A stretch of 38,377 nt of DNA, taken from assembly GCA_021200535.1 (NCBI GenBank), contig JAJQGL010000106.1:1-38377 (forward strand), written 5' to 3'. The notes under the pieces are model-generated. The model had not been told where the DNA came from. It was given only the letters and a program-made list of their open reading frames with translations, and did not search any database. The stretch comes from Clostridiaceae bacterium (GTDB lineage Bacteria > Bacillota > Clostridia > Lachnospirales > Lachnospiraceae). Below are positions 31,688-38,377 of the stretch, piece after piece. Made by a program: the position numbers and the translations under genes. Within the stretch, counting starts at the first letter, position 1. Every line of letters starts with the position of its first letter.

Positions 31688-32812
31688 ATGCTTGATTTAT
31701 TTTCGTTGACACAGCTAATTAAATTATTACATGCACCGATTTGCATTTACCATGAAAATGGTGAGCTTTTTCAGGCGCTGGAGGATGTAGAAGGGAAAAT
31801 TTTGATTGAGCAGGACGCGTTTAAACAGGAAATTCCAAAGGATTATCCTTACGTTCAGGTAGAAAAGGATGGAGCTGCCTATTGTCTTATGTGGGCCGAA
31901 GAAATGGGCAAATGGATTGCGCTGGGAAAGCTTCGAATCTATTATTCATCCTATACAGAGCAGTTGAAGCAATATCCTTATTGTGACAAGGATGAATTTG
32001 CGGCGATTATCTCTCTGATTTGGAAAAATGTTTCCGGCAGAGAGATTGGCGCTTCCAGCCTGTGGTTTCAAAATTTACAGAGCGAGGAACGTACACAGGA
32101 AATGGTTTCGCGGGGGATTTTTGAGGTGCAGGAGGAAGGCCGCACGCACAATCCGTATTCACAGGAGCTGCGTGAGCTCGACAGTATCCGGCGCGGCGAT
32201 ATGAAAGCATTACAGGACAGCATGGATGAAGTGTACAGCGGCAAGGCGGGAATTCTGGCAAAGGATGAAATCCGGCAGCAGAAAAATCTTGCGATTTGTA
32301 CGATTACGCTGGCGTCCAGAAGCGCCATTCAGGGCGGCCTGAACCCAGAGCTTTCATTTTCCATGTCGGATTCTTTTATTTGGAATATTGAAGAAAATCT
32401 TTCTGACCCGGTTCAAATTGCCAGGGCGGCCAGAGATGCTGAGATGGAATACACAAGTTTGGTTCATGATTTGCAGAGGATGAACACAAACCCGTTGATT
32501 AACCAGATACGTGATTATGTATTTTGTCATATGCACGAACCCATCCGTGTTAAGGATATTGCAGATGATATCGGTGTGACTCCGAATTACTTATCAGAAC
32601 AGTTTAGCAAGAATACAGGCATGACGCTCAAGCAGTATATTATCAATGAAAAGATATCCAGCAGTGAACGGATGCTGAAGTATACGGAGTATTCCCTGCA
32701 GGAGATCAGTACAATCTGTGCATTTAGCTCCCAGAGTCGTTTTTGTGTATATTTTCAGCGGAAAAACGGAATCACGCCGGCGAAATACCGCAAGCTGTAT
32801 CAGAAAAAATAG
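31688..32812 (+). CDS. AraC family transcriptional regulator
   Basis: This 374-residue protein ends in a double helix-turn-helix AraC domain (about 275-372): VKDIADDIGVTPNYLSEQFSKNTGMTLKQYIINEKI, then the signature SLQEISTICAFSSQSRFCVYFQRKNGITPAKYRK. The first about 270 residues are an uncharacterised sensor part (AYCLMWAEEMGKWIALGKL early, then a helical stretch), as in several clostridial AraC proteins of this length. GAGGAG lies 11-12 nt before the ATG. It probably shares the pta transcript. Its target and ligand are unknown; surface carbohydrate or fermentation control are possible. Confidence 0.88.
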   Translation: MLDLFSLTQLIKLLHAPICIYHENGELFQALEDVEGKILIEQDAFKQEIPKDYPYVQVEKDGAAYCLMWAEEMGKWIALGKLRIYYSSYTEQLKQYPYCDKDEFAAIISLIWKNVSGREIGASSLWFQNLQSEERTQEMVSRGIFEVQEEGRTHNPYSQELRELDSIRRGDMKALQDSMDEVYSGKAGILAKDEIRQQKNLAICTITLASRSAIQGGLNPELSFSMSDSFIWNIEENLSDPVQIARAARDAEMEYTSLVHDLQRMNTNPLINQIRDYVFCHMHEPIRVKDIADDIGVTPNYLSEQFSKNTGMTLKQYIINEKISSSERMLKYTEYSLQEISTICAFSSQSRFCVYFQRKNGITPAKYRKLYQKK

Positions 32813-32906
32813 CAGAATGATTTCCATATTTTCAAAAAATAATCACACATTAGATTATAAAACGTATAATAAACCTGAGAAAATGTATACAAAAATTGGG
32901 AAATTA

Positions 32907-32915
32907 TGTTATACT
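32907..32915 (+). promoter_or_regulatory. Extended -10 promoter of the HPr-like gene
   Basis: TGTTATACT is an extended -10 box (TG, one base, TATACT) 85 nt before the HPr-like ATG. No good -35 box is present, as is usual for extended -10 promoters. A second TATAAT at 32865-32870 also lacks a -35 box. Confidence 0.5.
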
Positions 32916-32999
32916 GTTTCTCGTTACTATGAGAGTAGCGAAGGGGATATAATGGTATTGGAATCTGTGTATATGCATTATAGATAGGAGTGAGCATGT

Positions 33000-33236
33000 A
33001 TGGAAAAATTCCAGATTCAATTTAGTGACTTAGAGGATGTACACAAATTTGTACACGTCGTGTCTGGATATGACGCTGACGTTGACTTATATTGTGGCAG
33101 CTACTGCGTCGATGCAAAATCGATTATGGGAATCATGACAATGGATATCCGTAATCCTATGTGGGTTAGCTGTAATTGCGGAATTGGTGAAGGTAAGAGG
33201 CTTATGAACGACTTAGAGTGGCTTGCCGTTGCATAA
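33000..33236 (+). CDS. HPr-like protein lacking the active-site histidine
   Basis: This 78-residue protein aligns with HPr of the phosphotransferase system: YDADVDL matches the second strand and AKSIMGIMTMDI matches the regulatory-serine region (S41, equivalent to Ser46). The GIHARPA motif with His15 is absent, replaced by DLEDVHK, so it cannot accept phosphate from PEP through enzyme I. By analogy with Bacillus Crh, which has Ser46 but no His15, it could act only as a regulatory partner, if HPr kinase modifies S41 (inference). AGGAG precedes the ATG, and a strong terminator follows, so it is monocistronic. Several cysteines near the C-terminus are unusual for HPr. Confidence 0.8.
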   Translation: MEKFQIQFSDLEDVHKFVHVVSGYDADVDLYCGSYCVDAKSIMGIMTMDIRNPMWVSCNCGIGEGKRLMNDLEWLAVA

Positions 33237-33270
33237 GAGATACAAATAAACAGAGAAAAGCCAGGTATGG

Positions 33271-33302
33271 CCGGGTATGTGTAAACATACCCGGTAATTT
33301 TT
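33271..33302 (+). terminator. Rho-independent terminator after the HPr-like gene
   Basis: CCGGGTATGT (33271-33280) pairs perfectly with ACATACCCGG (33285-33294) around a GTAA tetraloop, followed by TAA and TTTTT (33298-33302). Confidence 0.92.
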
Positions 33303-33362
33303 GTGGGTGAAAAAAATTGTGGCAAATACTGCTGTATTTCATAAAAATTGATCTTGCGCTGC

Positions 33363-34559
33363 TTATTCCAGTGCGGAATATACAATGTTGCGGATTGTCC
33401 TGACGTCCCGGAATCCGTTGCCGCCGCATTTTTGAATGACGTAGATGATTGCAAGGTTTTCTTTTGGATCCATGCTGACATAGCATCCCAGCCAGCCATC
33501 CCAGCCATATTCTCCTTCCGAGCCGAGGCTGTAGGCCTGTCCGGCATCGATCATGACACGCATCAGATTGCCGTAACCATAACCGGTAAGCTGTTCCCAG
33601 TCCATTGCAGCAAGCTGCTTTTCGTTTAGATGATTTCTGGTCATCCACTCAACAGTCTTGCGTCCCAGAATCCGAACGCCGTTAAAAGTGCCCTTTTGCA
33701 GCATCATCTGTGCAAATTTACTATAGTCGTCTATCGTAGAGACAAGTCCGGCTCCTCCTGATTCAAAAGCCGGTTTTTTCAGGTGAAAATAGCTTAGACC
33801 GAGGTGCTGCCATGTACAGGGTTCCAGTGTCTGCGTCTCTGGCATATATTGGTAATTCTGGCAGAAGCGGTTCTGTTTTTCTTCCGGCACATAAAAATCC
33901 GTGTCAACCATTCCAAGCGGTTCAAAAATCGTTTCTTTCAGGTATTGTCCAAAGGATTTTTGGGTGACAACCTCAATAATGGCTCCGAGTACATCGGCAC
34001 AAAAGCCATAGTTCCAGGCTTCCCCCGGCTGGAATTTTAACGGTTGCTGACCAATCAGGTTAGCAAGGTCATATGTAGATGTCGGGGTGTCCTCTTCCAG
34101 AAGCTTCCGGTAATAGGTGTCAATCATATCCTGCATAGGCTGTCCGGCCGGAAAGGAAGCGTCCGGATAATTAACGCCGGCGGTCATATCCATCAAATGC
34201 TGGATGGTCACTTCGTTTTTGACAGGCACCAGCTCTTTTTCCGTAAATACCTTTTGGTTTTGGAAACCCGGAAGATATTTGCCGGCAGGGTCATCCAGCG
34301 AAAGCAGGCCTTTTTCCACAAGGGTCATGACGGCAGCGGAAGTGATCGGCTTCGTCATGGAATAGCATCGGAAAATGCTGTCTGGCGCCATGCGGATTCC
34401 CTTTTCTTTATCGGCATAACCATATTCCTTTCGATAAACTTCTTTTCCTTCGTGGATGACTGCAATGGCTGCGCCGACATTGCAGTCCGGAGTGTCGCTG
34501 TTGCCCTGCAGGGTTGAAGAAATTGCACAGTCCAAACGTTTCAGTATCTCATCATTCAT
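33363..34559 (-). CDS. Serine hydrolase, class C beta-lactamase/esterase family
   Basis: The start at 34559 (398 residues) follows GGAGG at 34574-34570; an upstream in-frame ATG at 34595 is rejected. The SxxK motif is S67-M-T-K70 (FRCYSMTKPITSA), the second motif is WNYGF near the middle, and GWDGWLG matches the third (KTG/HxG-like) region. There is no signal peptide, so the enzyme is cytoplasmic; members of this family (EstB-like) are mostly esterases or peptidases rather than antibiotic beta-lactamases. It is the only minus-strand gene in this part and is convergent with the HPr-like gene. Substrate unknown. Confidence 0.88.
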   Translation of the reverse strand: MNDEILKRLDCAISSTLQGNSDTPDCNVGAAIAVIHEGKEVYRKEYGYADKEKGIRMAPDSIFRCYSMTKPITSAAVMTLVEKGLLSLDDPAGKYLPGFQNQKVFTEKELVPVKNEVTIQHLMDMTAGVNYPDASFPAGQPMQDMIDTYYRKLLEEDTPTSTYDLANLIGQQPLKFQPGEAWNYGFCADVLGAIIEVVTQKSFGQYLKETIFEPLGMVDTDFYVPEEKQNRFCQNYQYMPETQTLEPCTWQHLGLSYFHLKKPAFESGGAGLVSTIDDYSKFAQMMLQKGTFNGVRILGRKTVEWMTRNHLNEKQLAAMDWEQLTGYGYGNLMRVMIDAGQAYSLGSEGEYGWDGWLGCYVSMDPKENLAIIYVIQKCGGNGFRDVRTIRNIVYSALE

Positions 34560-34742
34560 AAAATCGGTTCCTCCGTTCACACTTTTTTCTTTCATCTTAT
34601 CATATAAAAAAAAGAAAAGAAATATTTCGGCAAAAATTTCTTATCCGACAAAGAGTATAAGCAAACTGTTTTGGAGTAAAACTACTACAGTGAAAACTTT
34701 TTCAAAAGAGGCCAGTACGGCGCTTCGTAAATTTCGAAAACG

Positions 34743-34758
34743 TTGTACTAGTGTACAA
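34743..34758 (+). promoter_or_regulatory. Inverted repeat overlapping a -10 box before the CmpB-family gene
   Basis: TTGTAC-TAGT-GTACAA is a perfect 6-bp-arm inverted repeat, and TACAAT (34754-34759) inside it is a good -10 box. The -35 region is weak. Position suggests an operator for a dimeric repressor. Confidence 0.45.
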
Positions 34759-34784
34759 TGTACTGGTATTTGGAGGTGGATAAG

Positions 34785-35201
34785 ATGTCGCAGTTTCAGG
34801 CATATACAATTATGTTTTTTATGGGTGGTTTTTTGTATTGCAGCATTGAGGTATTGGCAAGAGGATATTCACATATTTCGATGTTTCTTGCAGGTGCAGT
34901 CTGTTTTCTTCTGGTCGGTGTGGTAGAGGCGGTGCTGGGAAGTTCAGCATCTGTTATCAGCCAGATGTTTTTCTGCGGTTTGATGATTACATTTGTTGAG
35001 CTTATAATCGGATTGGTTGTCAATCGTTATATGCATTTAAATGTCTGGGATTATTCCGGCCAGCAGTACAATTTCATGGGACAGATCTGCCTGCTGTATT
35101 CCAATTTGTGGATTTTGCTTTCCGGCCCAATGATTTTTCTGCATGATTACATGGAATATTTGCTTTTGGGCAGCAAGATTCCGGAATATCATTTATTCTG
35201 A
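34785..35201 (+). CDS. Small CmpB-family (putative ABC transporter permease) membrane protein
   Basis: The ATG at 34785 (138 residues) follows GGAGG with 8-nt spacing; the longer frame from 34758 starts in the promoter. Four hydrophobic helices are visible. The segment NRYMHLNVWDYSGQQYNFMGQICLLYSNLWILL matches the conserved VWDYS...N..GQI.L..S..W signature of the CmpB (PF06541-type) family. Despite the family name no transport role is proven, and no ATPase gene is adjacent. The gene stands alone between the divergent serine hydrolase and the GH31 promoter. Confidence 0.8.
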   Translation: MSQFQAYTIMFFMGGFLYCSIEVLARGYSHISMFLAGAVCFLLVGVVEAVLGSSASVISQMFFCGLMITFVELIIGLVVNRYMHLNVWDYSGQQYNFMGQICLLYSNLWILLSGPMIFLHDYMEYLLLGSKIPEYHLF

Positions 35202-35215
35202 CGCCGGTCCGCTCC

Positions 35216-35244
35216 TTGTAGTTTTTGTAAAATTGTGATAGAAT
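35216..35244 (+). promoter_or_regulatory. Promoter of the alpha-glucosidase gene
   Basis: TTGTAG (35216-35221), a 17-nt spacer and TAGAAT (35239-35244) predict a leader of about 140 nt. Confidence 0.6.
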
Positions 35245-35284
35245 TAGCAACAATATTTTTCAGCGTGAGGTGTGTTTTTCGTAT

Positions 35285-35355
35285 CAGATGCAGAATGTTT
35301 AGCCTGGCAGGATTTTTTACTGCGTCTGCGCCAGCGGAGGGCTGCTGGAGCAGAC
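35285..35355 (+). promoter_or_regulatory. Mutually exclusive hairpins in the GH31 leader
   Basis: CAGATGCAG (35285-35293) can pair with CTGCGTCTG (35320-35328) with one wobble. Alternatively GTCTGC-G-CCAGC (35324-35335) pairs with GCTGG-A-GCAGAC (35344-35355). The two share GTCTG, so only one can form. Neither is followed by a T run. Attenuation is inference. Confidence 0.4.
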
Positions 35356-35393
35356 GGAGAAAGGAAAAGCAGGCAGAAAGGGATAATTAATTT

Positions 35394-37646
35394 ATGAAAG
35401 AAGAGCAGTTGTATATTCAGGCGGTAAACGATCAGATTCTCCGTATTTTTTCGAAAGACGCGCTGCAGAAGCAATCTTTTGCGGTTGGAGATATACAGGC
35501 GTTGTCCGAAGCGATTCCGCTGTCTGAGGTTGGGGCAGCGAAAGAAAAAATACTGGAAACCAGGAAGCTGTCCGTAAAAGTGGCAGGCGGAAGGTTTCTT
35601 TCTGTTTTTGACCGGGAGGGTACGCTGCTGTGTGAGGACTGGGACGGAGAGCGGCAGGAAACACAGGCGCTGTCTGAAACGGAACTGGAACAGCTGCGCG
35701 CAGAGGGGCATGCGGTCGACGAGATGGCAGCACAAGCATTTTCTGTGGTGAAACGATTTGTGGGGGATGAGGTTGTATACGGGCTGGGAGATAAAACAGG
35801 CTTTTTGAATAAGAGGGGATATCAATATATGATGTGGAATTCGGATAATCCTGATCCGCATGTAGAAAACGGAACTTTTAAGGCAATGTATAAGTCAATT
35901 CCGTTTTTTATTGTTTTGCGGGAAGATGCGGTATATGGGATTTTTCTGGATAATACATACCGCTCCTATTTTGATATGGGCTATGAGGACACGCGGTATT
36001 ATTCATTTGGCGCAGCGGGTGGTGTACCGGACTATTATTTTATTGGGGGAGATACGATTGCAGAGGTAATTTATGGCTACACAGAGCTGACAGGCAGAGC
36101 GCCTTTGCCGCAGCTTTGGACCCTGGGCTACCATCAGTCCCGCTGGAGCTACGGAAGCAGTGAAGAGGTGCGCTCCCTGGCTGAAAAGCTGAGAAAGTAT
36201 GAAATCCCGTGTGATGCCATTCACCTTGATATTGATTATATGGATCACTTTAAGGTGTTTACTGTGAGTGGAGAGGCATTCCCTGATTTGACTGGACTTG
36301 GGAGCGAGCTCGCTAAACAGGGAATCCGGCTGGTTAGTATTATCGACCCGGGGACAAAGGCAGAAGCGGGGTATTCGCTTTATGATACGGGTATAGAGAA
36401 GGAGTATTTTGCAAAGACAAAAGAGGGGGAGGTTTACCACAATGCAGTCTGGCCGGGAGACTCTGTCTATCCGGATTACACTTCTGCAGCGGTGCGTCAA
36501 TGGTGGGGCGACCAGGCGGAGCTTTTAACATCACAGGGTATTCAGGGAATCTGGAATGACATGAATGAGCCTGCAAGTTTTCAGGGTCCTTTGCCGGATG
36601 ATGTGCTGTTTTACGGTGACGGCACTGTCAGGCGTCATGAGGAGGTACATAACGTATACGGGCATTTGATGGCGCAGGCAACCTATGAGGGTCTGAAAAG
36701 GGCAACCGGCAAACGCCCGTTTGTGATCACGCGCGCATGCTATAGCGGTTCCCAGAAATATACAACTGCATGGACCGGCGACAATCAGAGCCTCTGGACA
36801 CATCTGCAAATGTCGATTCCGCAGCTTTTGAATCTTGGAATGTCCGGAATGCCGCTGGTAGGAACGGACATCGGCGGATTTGGCGCAAATGCCACGCCGG
36901 AGCTTTTATGCCGCTGGGTTGAGGCATCCTGTTTTGCGCCGCTGTTTCGGAATCACAGTGCAAAGTTTACCAGAAGGCAGGAGCCTTGGCAGTTTGATCA
37001 GCGGACGCTTTATATCAACCGGAAATATATTGCGCTTCATTATCATTTTCTGCCATATCTTTATGATCTGTGTTACGAAGAGTCGCTTACCGGCATGCCG
37101 GTGCTTCGCCCATTAGCCATGCATTATCAAAACGATAAAAATACATGGGAATGCAATGATGAGTATTTGGTTGGCAGTCAAATTCTGGCAGCGCCGGTTA
37201 CAAGTCAGGGAGCAAAAGCAAGAATGGTTTATCTGCCGGAAGGGACATGGGTGGATTATTGGAGCGGAGAGCGTATTCCGGGCAGCAGATATATTTTGCG
37301 GGAAGCACCGTTAGAGGTGTGCCCGATTTATGTCAGGGCGGGAAGTATCCTTCCTGCTATGGAGCCGGTATTATCTATCCAGCCGGAGAACATGAAAAAG
37401 CTGATTCTTGAATTTTATCCGGCAGACAGGCAGATGGGAAAGGAAAATGAGCTGGCGGGGAAAAAGGGGCAGGAGGTACGCTATATCCATTATCAGGATA
37501 ATGGCACGGATTTTGCTTATCAGGATGGAGAATATAACCTGTATGAATTTCGGTTCTCCGGGGAGAGAAGCTCCGGTTTATCCGTTTCTATGATTCATGA
37601 GGGCTATGAGGGAAAATACCAGACGATAGAAGCGGTGATCCGTTAA
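35394..37646 (+). CDS. Glycoside hydrolase family 31 alpha-glucosidase
   Basis: This 750-residue retaining alpha-glucosidase has the GH31 signature GIWNDMNEPASF with nucleophile D389, and the acid/base D463 in WTGDNQSLW. The N-terminal beta-sandwich (GLGDKTGFLNKRGYQYMMWNSDNP) and WTLGYHQSRWSYG are typical. No signal peptide is present, so it acts in the cytoplasm on imported alpha-gluco-oligosaccharides. AAAGGGA precedes the ATG. The gene is separately promoted and not in a visible sugar-uptake operon. An alpha-xylosidase or other GH31 activity is less likely but not excluded. Confidence 0.94.
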   Translation: MKEEQLYIQAVNDQILRIFSKDALQKQSFAVGDIQALSEAIPLSEVGAAKEKILETRKLSVKVAGGRFLSVFDREGTLLCEDWDGERQETQALSETELEQLRAEGHAVDEMAAQAFSVVKRFVGDEVVYGLGDKTGFLNKRGYQYMMWNSDNPDPHVENGTFKAMYKSIPFFIVLREDAVYGIFLDNTYRSYFDMGYEDTRYYSFGAAGGVPDYYFIGGDTIAEVIYGYTELTGRAPLPQLWTLGYHQSRWSYGSSEEVRSLAEKLRKYEIPCDAIHLDIDYMDHFKVFTVSGEAFPDLTGLGSELAKQGIRLVSIIDPGTKAEAGYSLYDTGIEKEYFAKTKEGEVYHNAVWPGDSVYPDYTSAAVRQWWGDQAELLTSQGIQGIWNDMNEPASFQGPLPDDVLFYGDGTVRRHEEVHNVYGHLMAQATYEGLKRATGKRPFVITRACYSGSQKYTTAWTGDNQSLWTHLQMSIPQLLNLGMSGMPLVGTDIGGFGANATPELLCRWVEASCFAPLFRNHSAKFTRRQEPWQFDQRTLYINRKYIALHYHFLPYLYDLCYEESLTGMPVLRPLAMHYQNDKNTWECNDEYLVGSQILAAPVTSQGAKARMVYLPEGTWVDYWSGERIPGSRYILREAPLEVCPIYVRAGSILPAMEPVLSIQPENMKKLILEFYPADRQMGKENELAGKKGQEVRYIHYQDNGTDFAYQDGEYNLYEFRFSGERSSGLSVSMIHEGYEGKYQTIEAVIR

Positions 37647-37705
37647 GAAAGAATACAAAAAACAGAGCGCCAAAAAGCAGCATATGATAAAAAATGAGGC
37701 AGACT

Positions 37706-38362
37706 ATGGAAGAAAAAAAGACAAGATATACGAAAAAGCGCAGGGCGCTTGACATTATTGAACTTTTAAAAAAAGAATATCCGGATGCGGGCTGTTCGTT
37801 AGAATACGATGATGCCTGGAAGCTTCTGGTAAGTGTCAGGCTGGCGGCACAGTGTACAGATGCCAGAGTTAATGTTGTGGTGGAGGATCTATATGCGAAA
37901 TATCCTGACATCAATGCGCTGGCAGAGGCAGCGCCGGAGGATATTGAGGCAATCGTAAAGCCGTGCGGGCTGGGAAAAAGCAAGGCGAGGGACATCAGTG
38001 CATGTATGAGGCAGCTGCGTGACCAATACAATGGAGAGGTTCCGGAGGACTTTGATGCGCTTCTGGCACTGCCGGGGGTGGGAAGAAAGAGCGCAAATCT
38101 CATTATGGGAGATGTATTTGGCAAACCGGCGATTGTTACAGACACGCATTGTATTCGTCTGGTGAACCGGATGGGGCTGGTTGATGGGATAAAAGACCCC
38201 AAAAAGGTGGAAATGGCATTGTGGAAACTGATTCCGCCGGAAGAGGGAAGTGATTTCTGCCATCGGCTTGTGTATCATGGGCGGGCAGTCTGTACTGCGA
38301 GAACAGAACCGGACTGCGGGAACTGCTGCCTAAATGCGGTCTGTAAAAAGATTAAAAAATGA
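37706..38362 (+). CDS. nth: Endonuclease III
   Basis: Endonuclease III is a DNA glycosylase/AP lyase that removes oxidised pyrimidines in base-excision repair. The 218-residue product has the HhH-GPD motif LPGVGRKSANLIMGDVFGKPAIVTDTHCIRL, with the catalytic Lys (GRKSAN) and Asp (TDTH). The C-terminal Fe-S cysteines are C-x7-C-x2-C-x5-C (CTARTEPDCGNC...), one residue longer in the first loop than the E. coli C-x6-C. The ATG at 37706 is preferred, with GAGG 6 nt upstream; 37694 is in frame. It follows the GH31 gene by 59 nt and may be read from the same transcript. Confidence 0.94.
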   Translation: MEEKKTRYTKKRRALDIIELLKKEYPDAGCSLEYDDAWKLLVSVRLAAQCTDARVNVVVEDLYAKYPDINALAEAAPEDIEAIVKPCGLGKSKARDISACMRQLRDQYNGEVPEDFDALLALPGVGRKSANLIMGDVFGKPAIVTDTHCIRLVNRMGLVDGIKDPKKVEMALWKLIPPEEGSDFCHRLVYHGRAVCTARTEPDCGNCCLNAVCKKIKK

Positions 38363-38377
38363 TTTCATATTCCATTT

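Noticed and set aside
33363-34559. Antibiotic-inactivating beta-lactamase
   Set aside because: No signal peptide, and the motif set fits the broad serine-hydrolase/esterase family, so a resistance role is unsupported.

Overview
The window reads as a chromosomal segment of a low-to-moderate GC Firmicute, most likely a Lachnospiraceae-type gut clostridium. Reasons: strong AGGAGG-like ribosome binding sites, TTG/GTG starts, sigma-A style promoters, an OhrR close to the Bacillus one, a modular secreted GH5 cellulase with Ig-like and CBM2 modules, a zinc-ribbon kinase-like protein and an HPr-like protein without its active-site histidine. No tRNA, rRNA, CRISPR array, prophage or intact insertion sequence was seen. 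The first 50 bases are a pure C run and look like padding or a contig end.

Layout. (1) 52-3944, plus strand: the end of a cell-surface polysaccharide cluster, with an acyltransferase-3 fragment, a LicD phosphotransferase, a GT2 glycosyltransferase, a TagD-like cytidylyltransferase and an asparagine-synthetase-like amidoligase without a glutaminase domain. (2) 4217-5077: a lone Rpn/PD-(D/E)XK nuclease with an in-frame 12-bp tandem repeat and a strong terminator. (3) 5157-9087, minus strand: two regulated blocks. One has OhrR, a TSCPD protein and two tandem glutathione peroxidases, with a TTGACA promoter covered by an inverted repeat. The other is a MarR gene plus a YczE-like membrane protein/cytidylate-kinase-like fusion behind a promoter overlaid by a perfect 20-bp palindrome. 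(4) 9112-11986: a repeat-rich, promoter-rich intergenic region and a large PEP/pyruvate-binding protein. (5) 12275-15250: the secreted cellulase and a DUF1622 membrane protein. (6) 15361-26174: a second polymer cluster, with ABC-2 permease, Wzt-type ATPase, a methyltransferase-GT2-GT2 fusion, a CDP-polyol phosphotransferase, an IspD/TarI-type cytidylyltransferase, an SDR epimerase/dehydratase, and a secreted, extremely lysine-rich Ig-like protein. (7) 26331-30543: a zinc-ribbon kinase-like membrane protein, PASTA repeats in the -1 frame just after it, and a TetM/EF-G-like GTPase fused to a Rae1-type NYN nuclease. (8) 30687-38362: pta, an AraC regulator, the HPr-like protein, a serine hydrolase (minus), a small CmpB-family membrane protein, a GH31 alpha-glucosidase and endonuclease III.

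How the parts fit. Regions 1 and 6 together look like synthesis and ABC export of a phosphate-containing, teichoic-acid-like surface glycan: two CTP-dependent enzymes make activated polyol or amino-alcohol phosphates, LicD and the TagF-like enzyme transfer them, and the methyltransferase-GT fusion could cap the chain for recognition by the Wzt C-terminal domain. The polycationic Ig-like protein could bind such a polyanion (inference).

The most unusual items are: the ribosomal GTPase fused to an A-site mRNase; the kinase/PASTA pair separated only by a -1 frameshift at an A6 run that follows an internal Shine-Dalgarno; and a 64-base leader, identical at 63 positions, that supplies the ribosome binding site to two unrelated genes at exactly the same spacing.
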